A stretch of DNA of 64,000 nt from Bedellia somnulentella (Eukaryota; Arthropoda; Insecta; Lepidoptera; Bedelliidae): positions 186,001 to 250,000 of the forward strand of contig OY755198.1 of the NCBI GenBank assembly GCA_963576735.1. Reading direction: 5' to 3'. Shown here in pieces: positions 45,646 through 60,259 of this stretch (the stretch's first letter is position 1; every line of letters begins with the position of its first letter). The translations under genes and the position numbers were made by a program. The notes under the pieces were generated by a model. That model was not told where the DNA came from. It ran no database searches and saw nothing but the letters and a program-made list of their open reading frames with translations.

Positions 45646-48600
45646 CACGTAGACTGGCTCCCCGGCGTTCCCTCCCAGGACCTCGCTCACTACGGCGGCG
45701 CGGTCTCGCTCGCGGACTACTGTCCGTACCTGCAGCAGTTCACGTGGCGGCTGCGCGGCACGCTGGTGCGCGGCTCGCAGTGCACTGTCACCGACAACAC
45801 GCCCAGTATGGATATGTATATTATATACCTACATATTACATACATACATATTATTGTTCCCATTTGTTCCTCACTATAAAGGTTGTCTGGAAGAAATCGC
45901 GATAAGGCAGTAAGTCCGCCTTTGCGTACATTGACTGTTTGTACCTATTTTGTAAAATACTGTTTGTGTGTTGTGTTTTTGTATGCAATAAAGTGTTTAA
46001 ATAAATAAATGAAACATTTTACATACACATACTCAGATATATCATGTGGCCTAGTGGATAGGTGACTAGCTTCTCGGTTGCGGGTTCGATCCCCGGTGAA
46101 GATAACATTTACGTGATGTGCATAAATGATTGTTAGTTAGTCTTGGATGTTATCTATACGAATATTAAATATATCGTTGAGTTAGTATCCCATAACACAA
46201 GTTCTACTTAGTTTGGGGCTAATTTGATCTGTGTATAATATGTCCGTTTATATGTGATAAAGTGGCGATCGATATTCTAACTTCCCCAATGTATATTATA
46301 TAGTACATACATACATATACTAAGACATTTCTCTTATTTCGGAACACAATAATATATTGTATTAAATATAATATAAAACTATAAAAAAATATTATGGACA
46401 TATTAATATATAAAAAACTTACCAACATATATTTACTTGAGAGCATAGTTTTGACAAATTTATTTTGTCATAATTAAATTTGCATTGATAGTTGATTATT
46501 TAATTTAGAAATGTAAATAATGGGCTAGAGTTTAAGTAGTTAAGTAAGTGGATTATTGTGTAAATCTAAGTAATAATTAGATTAGCCAGACCTTTGGAAT
46601 TAGATTTTCAGCCACTTTCGGAAGTTAATAAGATGTCAAAAGCAAGGTGGAAAATAAATAAAAATATATATACACAGCATTTATTTCTGTGTTTGTAGAT
46701 TGTAATTATGTACTTAAAGCTATAAATTCCTTTACCTAAATAACTATTGTATTTGATATTACAGAGGAGGATGTAAATTTCGCACTAGAACAGTACGGCA
46801 ACCATTCCAAGTGTTTCGATCACAGCGACAAAGTGTGGGAGCAAACCTCGTGTCGACAGGTTGGTATCAAACGTTGTACCTGTTCAGTTTGAATTGTACT
46901 ACACATACATACATTATACGTGTATAAACAGATAACTTGCGAACATATCATTTCAAAAACATTTGATTGTAGCCCAAACACAGACATAAAGGTAGATAAT
47001 TATTTACTTGTATTATTACCAATACATACATACATATTCTCAAGGCTATAAATCCCTAGTAGGGTTAGGCAGAGCTAAAGAATTTGAAATTCCATAGCCA
47101 CTTTTGGAAAGTTTAGTTGGGAAAAGATGGTCTCCAACCGCATCGCCCAAAATTCCGTTAATAGCCCCAATACCGTAAGTCGCCTCTTACGTACACCCAT
47201 CGGAAGAAATGGGGTAGTACTATTCAAAGTACTATTCAATGTACAACATGCATAAGTGTAAAAAGTACATACATATAAATACACTCACTCTTTGAATTGT
47301 GTAAATTCCTTATGTACACATTTTATGTGAATAATATTTTAGTGCGATTGAAACACTCGACAGTTATGACGTTTTTCATACATACTACATCAAGGTGTGT
47401 GACATACATGTTGGTCCTTCGAGTCGGAACAGTTGAATGGGTGTGGGTGATGGATATAAATATAGAATACAGTAATATTCATTGTTTTATACTTTGTACA
47501 TAAATATACTGTCTATATTAATATTAATATAACATGATATTACCAGGTTCGCGAATGGCAGCACTGGGGCTCCGGCTGCTACAAATATAAATGTGAAAAC
47601 GGTCGCCTGCATATCATTGTGAGTATACTGTCGGCTTGGAATAGCACGACTCTGATTTAATTTTAATACATTTAATTGTTTTTATTTTACATATATATGT
47701 GTTGCTGAGTTTCTTACGGGTTCTTCTCGCAACAATACACTTTCCGAATCCGAAGTAGAGTCAGTAGAGTAAGATTCATCAGCCACTTTTGGAAGTAAGT
47801 GGGGAAGAGATCGTAAAATAAAGGTTGTTGGTGATGGGTCTCCAAACGCATCGACCAAATATCACTTTAACAGCCACAATACCCTCGCTTCTTAAGGACA
47901 TCCACGGAAAGAAGTGGGGGTAGTGCAGTGATCTAAGTCAACACTGCAAAAAGCAAAGACCTAAATAGATTGTTGAAAAAGCCTCGCAATATTATTCCAC
48001 GCTCAAATGTTGATTTCATATGAAATTGTCATTGTTTATATAGACTAACAAAAACATTTCGATACCGCGATGTAGAAAGGTAAAGCAACGCCATCTATTG
48101 GCAACATCGAGTAATAGAAACTACATACATAACATAGGCAACAATGTATCATCTTACACAGGTAGATGGTAAAACGTTTACGTGCACGCACGCGGGACAG
48201 GTGATGCAGTATTTTGTTAAAAACAGTCATAGTTTTGCATTGAAACCTTCAAAAAACTCGTGAATCTGTATACAAATGAAAAAGACAGATACTATCGTCA
48301 TTAACTGTCAGTGGGCGTGACCGATCGCTTAGAAATGTAAAGATGGTAGACGTACGAGTGACTATATAGACTGGTGGGCCGCCCTTGTTTTGTTATCATC
48401 AACCGATGACGGGCTATCCGCTTGCTCCCTTGTAACCTGTTCAGGTTGCCACACAGGTGGGCGGCAAGACGTACACGTGCATGCACGCCGGACAAGTGCT
48501 GCAGATCCGCGTGCTGGCGGGCGGCTGGCTGCACCGCGGCGGCGTGCGCTGCGCGTCGTGCCCCGCAGTGTGCGGCGCCCAGTTTAGCGTGAGTTTGTAC

Positions 48601-50119
48601 TATACTATACTATACGCAACATTACATACTAGCGTACTAGCGTACACCTCAATATAGTGTGCTATCATCAAGCAATATATATATTTTAATTACACAAATT
48701 CACTATTTTTCACTTCGTTTTATTCGAATTATGCAAGGTTTCTTTAATACCTATTTTTAAAAAATAATGTTAAATAATTTTCTTTTGTTTGCTTTTCTCA
48801 ATATCTCTTTTTTTTCTATTTTTAATTAGTCAAATTCACAATTTCTCGCTTCGAATAATGCAAGTTTTTTAAATATTTTTTTGTATAAAAATTTTCTTTT
48901 TTTTCTTAATATCGGTTTTTTTTTTAATTTTCAGTTAGACATATTCACTATTTTTCACTTCAAATAATGCAAGTTTTTTTTTAAAATGTATTTTTTTTGT
49001 GTTTTCCAATATCTGTTCTTTTTCTATTTTAAATACTCAAATTCGCAATTTTTCACTTTCAATAATGCAAGTTTTTTTTCTTACTTTTAAGAAAAAAAAA
49101 GACAGTTATTTTTTTTTGTTTTTTTTCAATGCTTATTATATTTAATTTTTCAATACACATATTCACAATCTTTCTCTTCGATTTATGCAAGTTTTTTAAA
49201 TTTTTTTTTGTTATTTAAATATTTTCTTTTGTTTATTTTTCCCAACATCTGGTTTTATTTGTTTCTATTTTTAATTACAATAATTCACAATTTTTCACTT
49301 GGGATCATGCAAAATTTTTATTACTGTTTTTTTTTTTAAAAAAATTATAATTATTTAACTTTTTTTGTTTTTCTCAATATCTGGTTTTTTCTCTATTTTT
49401 AATCACACAAATTCACAAAATTTTCACTTCGAATTATGCAATTTTTTTTTATTCTTTTTTTTTTAAAAAAAAATTGTTTAGAGGAGAACAACTCATTATA
49501 TAATAGAATAAGTTAAAATTCCAAATTTGCTACACATTACAAAGTTCCAATATGTGTATAATATGCTATTAATTGTTCTTGTGGCCTCATATTGTATAGC
49601 GACTAATGTCTTCCACCAAAAAAATGTTAGTAAATATAGTTTAAAAAAACTGAAAAAAGTAAAAAATACGTGCTTCAAAAGCGCGTTTTACAGTTGTTTG
49701 TTTTTAAACTATATTTATTTTTAACTCTTTAGTACTGACCATTTGAAATTATTTAATCCTAGCGACCCTTATCAGGATAATGGGATGAACTTATGAAATT
49801 ATCATATTGTCCCTGATTCTCGACAAGTGCACAAATTTTGAATTAAATCAGTCCGTTTAAAGTGTGTCAGAATCGAGTCTATAGGAGTCGGTTCGATACA
49901 TACATACAGGTGAAGCTAATAGAGCGTGTTAGTAAAAATTCGTTTCGTTTTCAGGCGCGAAACGAATACTGCAAAGGCGGCGAGGAAGCGCCCCCGCCAA
50001 ACTTGTATCCGAACGACGTGTTGACGTGCGGCGGCGCTAGCGTCGCCTCGTCCGCCATCTTGACGGCCGCTGTCACGGTGACAGCTGTCAGACTGGCAGC
50101 TGTCGCCGCGACGTTGTAG
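45646..50119 (+). CDS. Lmln: Leishmanolysin-like peptidase C-terminal cassette 5 (exons A-E)
   Basis: Exons: A 45646-45805, B 46765-46859, C 47547-47618, D 48457-48588, E 49955-50119. Indistinguishable from cassette 4 in exons and introns as read. Intact frame. Confidence 0.85.
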
Positions 50120-53100
50120 AACTGCGGTTTGTAATGTGCTCGTGTGTTTGGAAGACAGAACAAACATTGGGAAATAATAAAAATAGATTTGATCCAAAAA
50201 GAGTTTGTGACCATAGATGATGATAGATGGATGGATGATAGACGCAGTGAATTACACTCTAAGACCAACACAAAAGAAAACCTTATTATTATGTCAAATT
50301 ACCTTCAAAATTAGTTTGGAGCTAAATTGATCTGTGTATAATATGTCCGTATGTATTTATATTTTTAAATGCTTAACTGTGTTGTGAGAGGGCGTAAATA
50401 CTATTACACAGTAACTTTCCACCGATAATTTGTATTCAAATAAAAATAATAACATTTTCACTCACACATAAACATTTAAACTTCAAAATTTCATCATATC
50501 TTTTCTCCCAAATTCTGTAGGCCTAGTACGAGCGCTATTTTATGGTCACGATATCGGTTAGAATGAGATGATAGTATAAGATACTATGTAAGTGCGAAAG
50601 AGATGACTGTTTTATAACACGCGATATCTAGTTAAACGGGTGCTCGTTCTAGCTTTTCTGCTGTGAAATTTCCTACTTGTATGTTTTTGATGCTCATACA
50701 AAGAACATTATAAGGTGTTTAACATTCGTCCTATAAGTACAATGTATTAAAGCTATATGTTGTGAAAATAAAGTCTAACAGAAGTTTCAATGATAAAAAG
50801 TGTTTTGCAGCAAAAAATGGTAGCACTTTGTAAAATAAATAGAAAAATTTATAAGCTTTAAAAGTCCTATTTTATTTTAGGTTTCAAATATTTAATTTGT
50901 ATATACTATTTATTATATTTGGATACTCTCATAATATTATTAAGTACCGTCCTAAGTATTTTTTTATTTCGCATAAAAAAGACATGAAATTGTAATTTAG
51001 TGTTAAGGCTCATTTATTCTCAAGTCATTATATTATGTTGTATAGTTGAAATTAGCTTTTAAGTCATAAATTGTAAGTTGTATTTTAAGAAGACCAAAAT
51101 TGTCGCTGATTCTTTTAGCCAATGTAGACTCAAAGTTGTATAAAAACCATTCCATGATTTTAAATACTATACTTTCTTTAAAAATCAATCTACCACATTA
51201 TTCATCAGCCTTCCAAAATGATGGACTAAGGTTGCTCTCTTATGTCCATTCTAATGAACAAAGTGTAATAGAATAACAAAATATCGTGCATTGGTGGTGC
51301 TCTAACATTAACAATATGATAAAATGCGTATGGTGTATTAATAAATATATATTTGGTTATTATTTCTTACCGCAGCTTATTAATGTACATTCCGAATTTA
51401 TCTTTGTGCTATGTCTGTAGAAGTTCATTTAATTATTTATTAATTGATTGTACACATAAAACTTTCTTATTCGACCAAAGTTTAATAGTTTGTTCCTACA
51501 ACGTGTAGAGGCAAAATAGTTGCAATTGCAACCATGATTTAAACCTTATCTACCTTCAAATAGTGGTCAAATGCAATCAATTTTAATTTTGTCTACTGTT
51601 GAAAGGATTTAATCACCAATAAAAGTCGACCGCCCTTAAAATACAGTTTTCACCATATCAAAATGAAAGACTTTTCTATCAAATGTCTTGTATTTCCTTG
51701 TCTACAGTACTATTTGAAATATTTGTACCGTGATTTGTATCAAAATAAAATAAATGTATATTTCTAATGTGTTGTTTATTATTTCAACTTTGTACATAGC
51801 TGTGTAATGTCGACTTAGAATAGCACTACCCCATTTCTTCCGATGGATGTACGTAAGAGGCGACTAACGGTGTTGGGGCTTTTAAGGGATTTTTGGGCGA
51901 TGCGGCTGGACACCCATCACCAACAACCTTTATTCTACCATCTTTTCACCCACTTACATTTCCAAAAGTGGCTGAGTAATTTCTGATTCCTTAGCTCTGG
52001 CTACCCCTTCTAGGTATTGAAAGCCGTGACTATATGTGTGTATGTATGTATGTAAATTAGGTAACAAATTATATATTTCATTTAGAAGCCTTATATTTAT
52101 TGCATATATACAGCCATTTCACCTAACTGGTGCGTATGTATTCCAGTACTTTAACTCATTATTTCGATTAGTGAATAGAATAAAACTAAAGAATAGAAGA
52201 GAATAAACATTTATTTGCCAGATTAAGAGAGAGTAAATAAAGATATCAACAATTATAAAATTGTCCTTGCATATTGTATTTCTCATTTCGGACCCCCGCC
52301 TTTATGAGATCGATTCCTATCTGTTCTAGCAACGTTTCACGAAGCCGTCTTCTTCTAACATTACCATCCACATTGCCTTTATATATCCGTTTCGCTACTT
52401 TATTTTCTTCCATCCTAATGTGCCCGAACCATCTTAACGTTCCTTTTTCTATCTTGCATACTACGGCATCTTCATCTTTCGAAAGATTTAACATACATAC
52501 ATATGCTCACGACTATAAATCCTTAGAACGTGCAGGCAGAGTTAAGGAATCAGAAACTCATCAGCCACTTTTGGAAGTTAAGTGGGGAAGAGATCGTAAA
52601 ATAAAGGTTGTTGGTGATGGGTCTCCAACTGCATCGACCAAAAATCACTTTAAAAGCCGCATGACCCTCGCTTCTTAAGTACAACCACGGAAAGAAGTGG
52701 GGCAGTCAACACTTCACATCAGGGGCTGGAATCTTCCCTACATCCTCACTTTGTGGTTTTTAAGGGCGTCCCCCGAAAAAATGAAAACCTTGAAACGGCA
52801 TTTGGGCTTCCCCCCTGCCGTTTCCTCACCTTTAATCAAACTCGTAAAATAAGCCATCTAGTGGCAACTCACTAGTAACTTTAATAACCATAAATTAAGC
52901 GCCATCTACGGAAATAGTCTCGTACTACGTTGTAGGATCGCGATCGGCGTATTGTAAAATTATATTTAATAGATATTATAAAAAAATATGTCTCGCTTGG
53001 ATGAATATAATATAATTATTGTTTATTAAATAACTAAAACAAAAACTTTAACTTCACAAAACTATTTTTATGATACCTTCGGAATATAGGAGGGGAATAT

Positions 53101-54095
53101 GTCAAGAAGAAAGCTCGTGATAGTGGGTTTCATGTGACACCGAGTAAAAGGGGGTTATGTTATTCTTAGCCGACACAACAAAGTGTTCGTGGATGGCAGT
53201 AGAAATAACGTAACGTGCTATTATCGCAACGTCCAAAATTCACACTTGAATAAAAGTCGGCACAAATTATAAACAGGAGAAAGCATTTTTTTCAAGCATT
53301 TAGTAAATACTACAAATTAAACATAAGTAAAAACAAAAACTAAGTTGTTTTCATTTAAAAAAAGTATTTGATTGAGATGGAAGTTTATGCAGAAAAGAAA
53401 ACAATTACAATTTAAAAACAAAACATCAAGTCATATCTAGGTATGCATAGTCACAGATTCATAAATACAGGGTGTCCAGTAAACCGTACGACATACTGCT
53501 AAAAATAACTCAATAATTTCATATAAAGAAATGTATGACGATTTTTTTTTACATGTGCTCAATAACACGTCTGTTCAATTGTGATTCCAAAACAGTAAAA
53601 ACCTTTGTGGCAATCATCACTAAAAATAAAAAAAATACCTTTAAAATACCCTTAGTGTATTTTGTGTATCCGATGCTCAAAACAATCAATTACAAAAAGA
53701 GGAAGTCAGAGTTTTAGAATTGAAATTTTTTCAGTCATTTTTCAGGAAGTAGATTGCGGAAAAGATAGTAATACTAATATTTCGAAGTGATGTATCTTAA
53801 CTCCTCAGAAGGTCACTGTCAAATAGTTTAAATTAGCATTTTTGCTAAAATAATTCATCGATCTCGGCGGTTACAATACAGCAGGCAAAACAAGTCATTA
53901 TAACGATCATAAATGTAGTTTTAAGTGTCGGAACGGAGGCGCCCGGGCGCCTCTCAATTGTTGAAGGGTTAAGTTATTGTTATCCCACCTTATAAAATTT
54001 AAGTTAAAAGATATGTAAAAAAAGTTGTTAGAAGTATTGTTATATTTAATTGCTACATTATTCTTTTTATTGTATTAATAAAGTTATATCCTCAG
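50120..54095 (+). other. 3' UTR of cassette 5 and spacer to cassette 6
   Basis: Same content and order as 41670-45645, with the RTE fragment at 52220-52494, the SINE-like repeat at 52495-52705 and the palindrome at 53936. Confidence 0.6.
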
Positions 54096-57000
54096 CACGT
54101 AGACTGGCTCCCCGGCGTTCCCTCCCAGGACCTCGCTCACTACGGCGGCGCGGTCTCGCTCGCGGACTACTGTCCGTACCTGCAGCAGTTCACGTGGCGG
54201 CTGCGCGGCACGCTGGTGCGCGGCTCGCAGTGCACTGTCACCGACAACACGCCCAGTATGGATATGTATATTATATACCTACATATTACATACATACATA
54301 TTATTGTTCCCATTTGTTCCTCACTATAAAGGTTGTCTGGAAGAAATCGCGATAAGGCAGTAAGTCCGCCTTTGCGTACATTGACTGTTTGTACCTATTT
54401 TGTAAAATACTGTTTGTGTGTTGTGTTTTTGTATGCAATAAAGTGTTTAAATAAATAAATGAAACATTTTACATACACATACTCAGATATATCATGTGGC
54501 CTAGTGGATAGGTGACTAGCTTCTCGGTTGCGGGTTCGATCCCCGGTGAAGATAACATTTACGTGATGTGCATAAATGATTGTTAGTTAGTCTTGGATGT
54601 TATCTATACGAATATTAAATATATCGTTGAGTTAGTATCCCATAACACAAGTTCTACTTAGTTTGGGGCTAATTTGATCTGTGTATAATATGTCCGTTTA
54701 TATGTGATAAAGTGGCGATCGATATTCTAACTTCCCCAATGTATATTATATAGTACATACATACATATACTAAGACATTTCTCTTATTTCGGAACACAAT
54801 AATATATTGTATTAAATATAATATAAAACTATAAAAAAATATTATGGACATATTAATATATAAAAAACTTACCAACATATATTTACTTGAGAGCATAGTT
54901 TTGACAAATTTATTTTGTCATAATTAAATTTGCATTGATAGTTGATTATTTAATTTAGAAATGTAAATAATGGGCTAGAGTTTAAGTAGTTAAGTAAGTG
55001 GATTATTGTGTAAATCTAAGTAATAATTAGATTAGCCAGACCTTTGGAATTAGATTTTCAGCCACTTTCGGAAGTTAATAAGATGTCAAAAGCAAGGTGG
55101 AAAATAAATAAAAATATATATACACAGCATTTATTTCTGTGTTTGTAGATTGTAATTATGTACTTAAAGCTATAAATTCCTTTACCTAAATAACTATTGT
55201 ATTTGATATTACAGAGGAGGATGTAAATTTCGCACTAGAACAGTACGGCAACCATTCCAAGTGTTTCGATCACAGCGACAAAGTGTGGGAGCAAACCTCG
55301 TGTCGACAGGTTGGTATCAAACGTTGTACCTGTTCAGTTTGAATTGTACTACACATACATACATTATACGTGTATAAACAGATAACTTGCGAACATATCA
55401 TTTCAAAAACATTTGATTGTAGCCCAAACACAGACATAAAGGTAGATAATTATTTACTTGTATTATTACCAATACATACATACATATTCTCAAGGCTATA
55501 AATCCCTAGTAGGGTTAGGCAGAGCTAAAGAATTTGAAATTCCATAGCCACTTTTGGAAAGTTTAGTTGGGAAAAGATGGTCTCCAACCGCATCGCCCAA
55601 AATTCCGTTAATAGCCCCAATACCGTAAGTCGCCTCTTACGTACACCCATCGGAAGAAATGGGGTAGTACTATTCAAAGTACTATTCAATGTACAACATG
55701 CATAAGTGTAAAAAGTACATACATATAAATACACTCACTCTTTGAATTGTGTAAATTCCTTATGTACACATTTTATGTGAATAATATTTTAGTGCGATTG
55801 AAACACTCGACAGTTATGACGTTTTTCATACATACTACATCAAGGTGTGTGACATACATGTTGGTCCTTCGAGTCGGAACAGTTGAATGGGTGTGGGTGA
55901 TGGATATAAATATAGAATACAGTAATATTCATTGTTTTATACTTTGTACATAAATATACTGTCTATATTAATATTAATATAACATGATATTACCAGGTTC
56001 GCGAATGGCAGCACTGGGGCTCCGGCTGCTACAAATATAAATGTGAAAACGGTCGCCTGCATATCATTGTGAGTATACTGTCGGCTTGGAATAGCACGAC
56101 TCTGATTTAATTTTAATACATTTAATTGTTTTTATTTTACATATATATGTGTTGCTGAGTTTCTTACGGGTTCTTCTCGCAACAATACACTTTCCGAATC
56201 CGAAGTAGAGTCAGTAGAGTAAGATTCATCAGCCACTTTTGGAAGTAAGTGGGGAAGAGATCGTAAAATAAAGGTTGTTGGTGATGGGTCTCCAAACGCA
56301 TCGACCAAATATCACTTTAACAGCCACAATACCCTCGCTTCTTAAGGACATCCACGGAAAGAAGTGGGGGTAGTGCAGTGATCTAAGTCAACACTGCAAA
56401 AAGCAAAGACCTAAATAGATTGTTGAAAAAGCCTCGCAATATTATTCCACGCTCAAATGTTGATTTCATATGAAATTGTCATTGTTTATATAGACTAACA
56501 AAAACATTTCGATACCGCGATGTAGAAAGGTAAAGCAACGCCATCTATTGGCAACATCGAGTAATAGAAACTACATACATAACATAGGCAACAATGTATC
56601 ATCTTACACAGGTAGATGGTAAAACGTTTACGTGCACGCACGCGGGACAGGTGATGCAGTATTTTGTTAAAAACAGTCATAGTTTTGCATTGAAACCTTC
56701 AAAAAACTCGTGAATCTGTATACAAATGAAAAAGACAGATACTATCGTCATTAACTGTCAGTGGGCGTGACCGATCGCTTAGAAATGTAAAGATGGTAGA
56801 CGTACGAGTGACTATATAGACTGGTGGGCCGCCCTTGTTTTGTTATCATCAACCGATGACGGGCTATCCGCTTGCTCCCTTGTAACCTGTTCAGGTTGCC
56901 ACACAGGTGGGCGGCAAGACGTACACGTGCATGCACGCCGGACAAGTGCTGCAGATCCGCGTGCTGGCGGGCGGCTGGCTGCACCGCGGCGGCGTGCGCT

Positions 57001-58568
57001 GCGCGTCGTGCCCCGCAGTGTGCGGCGCCCAGTTTAGCGTGAGTTTGTACTATACTATACTATACGCAACATTACATACTAGCGTACTAGCGTACACCTC
57101 AATATAGTGTGCTATCATCAAGCAATATATATATTTTAATTACACAAATTCACTATTTTTCACTTCGTTTTATTCGAATTATGCAAGGTTTCTTTAATAC
57201 CTATTTTTAAAAAATAATGTTAAATAATTTTCTTTTGTTTGCTTTTCTCAATATCTCTTTTTTTTCTATTTTTAATTAGTCAAATTCACAATTTCTCGCT
57301 TCGAATAATGCAAGTTTTTTAAATATTTTTTTGTATAAAAATTTTCTTTTTTTTCTTAATATCGGTTTTTTTTTTAATTTTCAGTTAGACATATTCACTA
57401 TTTTTCACTTCAAATAATGCAAGTTTTTTTTTAAAATGTATTTTTTTTGTGTTTTCCAATATCTGTTCTTTTTCTATTTTAAATACTCAAATTCGCAATT
57501 TTTCACTTTCAATAATGCAAGTTTTTTTTCTTACTTTTAAGAAAAAAAAAGACAGTTATTTTTTTTTGTTTTTTTTCAATGCTTATTATATTTAATTTTT
57601 CAATACACATATTCACAATCTTTCTCTTCGATTTATGCAAGTTTTTTAAATTTTTTTTTGTTATTTAAATATTTTCTTTTGTTTATTTTTCCCAACATCT
57701 GGTTTTATTTGTTTCTATTTTTAATTACAATAATTCACAATTTTTCACTTGGGATCATGCAAAATTTTTATTACTGTTTTTTTTTTTAAAAAAATTATAA
57801 TTATTTAACTTTTTTTGTTTTTCTCAATATCTGGTTTTTTCTCTATTTTTAATCACACAAATTCACAAAATTTTCACTTCGAATTATGCAAATTTTTTTT
57901 ATTCTTTTTTTTTTAAAAAAAATTGTTTAGAGGAGAACAACTCATTATATAATAGAATAAGTTAAAATTCCAAATTTGCTACACATTACAAAGTTCCAAT
58001 ATGTGTATAATATGCTATTAATTGTTCTTGTGGCCTCATATTGTATAGCGACTAATGTCTTCCACCAAAAAAATGTTAGTAAATATAGTTTAAAAAAACT
58101 GAAAAAAGTAAAAAATACGTGCTTCAAAAGCGCGTTTTACAGTTGTTTGTTTTTAAACTATATTTATTTTTAACTCTTTAGTACTGACCATTTGAAATTA
58201 TTTAATCCTAGCGACCCTTATCAGGATAATGGGATGAACTTATGAAATTATCATATTGTCCCTGATTCTCGACAAGTGCACAAATTTTGAATTAAATCAG
58301 TCCGTTTAAAGTGTGTCAGAATCGAGTCTATAGGAGTCGGTTCGATACATACATACAGGTGAAGCTAATAGAGCGTGTTAGTAAAAATTCGTTTCGTTTT
58401 CAGGCGCGAAACGAATACTGCAAAGGCGGCGAGGAAGCGCCCCCGCCAAACTTGTATCCGAACGACGTGTTGACGTGCGGCGGCGCTAGCGTCGCCTCGT
58501 CCGCCATCTTGACGGCCGCTGTCACGGTGACAGCTGTCAGACTGGCAGCTGTCGCCGCGACGTTGTAG
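54096..58568 (+). CDS. Lmln: Leishmanolysin-like peptidase C-terminal cassette 6 (exons A-E)
   Basis: Exons: A 54096-54255, B 55215-55309, C 55997-56068, D 56907-57038, E 58404-58568. Protein as in cassettes 4 and 5. This is the last cassette; nothing like exon A follows to the window end, so it would supply the most distal alternative 3' end. Confidence 0.85.
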
Positions 58569-60215
58569 AACTGCGGTTTGTAATGTGCTCGTGTGTTTGG
58601 AAGACAGAACAAACATTGGGAAATAATAAAAATAGATTTGATCCAAAAAGAGTTTGTGACCATAGATGATGATAGATGGATGGATGATAGACGCAGTGAA
58701 TTACACTCTAAGACCAACACAAAAGAAAACCTTATTATTATGTCAAATTACCTTCAAAATTAGTTTGGAGCTAAATTGATCTGTGTATAATATGTCCGTA
58801 TGTATTTATATTTTTAAATGCTTAACTGTGTTGTGAGAGGGCGTAAATACTATTACACAGTAACTTTCCACCGATAATTTGTATTCAAATAAAAATAATA
58901 ACATTTTCACTCACACATAAACATTTAAACTTCAAAATTTCATCATATCTTTTCTCCCAAATTCTGTAGGCCTAGTACGAGCGCTATTTTATGGTCACGA
59001 TATCGGTTAGAATGAGATGATAGTATAAGATACTATGTAAGTGCGAAAGAGATGACTGTTTTATAACACGCGATATCTAGTTAAACGGGTGCTCGTTCTA
59101 GCTTTTCTGCTGTGAAATTTCCTACTTGTATGTTTTTGATGCTCATACAAAGAACATTATAAGGTGTTTAACATTCGTCCTATAAGTACAATGTATTAAA
59201 GCTATATGTTGTGAAAATAAAGTCTAACAGAAGTTTCAATGATAAAAAGTGTTTTGCAGCAAAAAATGGTAGCACTTTGTAAAATAAATAGAAAAATTTA
59301 TAAGCTTTAAAAGTCCTATTTTATTTTAGGTTTCAAATATTTAATTTGTATATACTATTTATTATATTTGGATACTCTCATAATATTATTAAGTACCGTC
59401 CTAAGTATTTTTTTATTTCGCATAAAAAAGACATGAAATTGTAATTTAGTGTTAAGGCTCATTTATTCTCAAGTCATTATATTATGTTGTATAGTTGAAA
59501 TTAGCTTTTAAGTCATAAATTGTAAGTTGTATTTTAAGAAGACCAAAATTGTCGCTGATTCTTTTAGCCAATGTAGACTCAAAGTTGTATAAAAACCATT
59601 CCATGATTTTAAATACTATACTTTCTTTAAAAATCAATCTACCACATTATTCATCAGCCTTCCAAAATGATGGACTAAGGTTGCTCTCTTATGTCCATTC
59701 TAATGAACAAAGTGTAATAGAATAACAAAATATCGTGCATTGGTGGTGCTCTAACATTAACAATATGATAAAATGCGTATGGTGTATTAATAAATATATA
59801 TTTGGTTATTATTTCTTACCGCAGCTTATTAATGTACATTCCGAATTTATCTTTGTGCTATGTCTGTAGAAGTTCATTTAATTATTTATTAATTGATTGT
59901 ACACATAAAACTTTCTTATTCGACCAAAGTTTAATAGTTTGTTCCTACAACGTGTAGAGGCAAAATAGTTGCAATTGCAACCATAATTTAAACCTTATCT
60001 ACCTTCAAATAGTGGTCAAATGCAATCAATTTTAATTTTGTCTACTGTTGAAAGGATTTAATCACCAATAAAAGTCGACCGCCCTTAAAATACAGTTTTC
60101 ACCATATCAAAATGAAAGACTTTTCTATCAAATGTCTTGTATTTCCTTGTCTACAGTACTATTTGAAATATTTGTACCGTGATTTGTATCAAAATAAAAT
60201 AAATGTATATTTCTA
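58569..60215 (+). other. 3' UTR and flank of cassette 6
   Basis: Collinear with the other 3' UTRs. From about 59980 it shares some variants with cassettes 2 and 3 (ACCATAATTT, GCTGAGGAATTT) rather than with 4 and 5, marking the end of the homogenised unit. Confidence 0.5.
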
Positions 60216-60259
60216 ATGTGTTGTTTATTATTTCAACTTTGTACATAGCTGTGTAATGT

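Larger units (their letters stand above)
36739..60215 (+). repeat. 8,450-bp tandem units carrying cassettes 4, 5 and 6
   Basis: Unit starts, placed at the TTTAAAATACCCTTAG seam, are at 36739, 45189 and 53639. Features recur at a constant 8,450-bp offset (exon D 40007, 48457, 56907). Units 4 and 5 show no difference where read side by side. Unit 6 departs first in a poly-T run near 57890 (net -1 bp) and then at scattered sites from about 59980. Confidence 0.9.
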
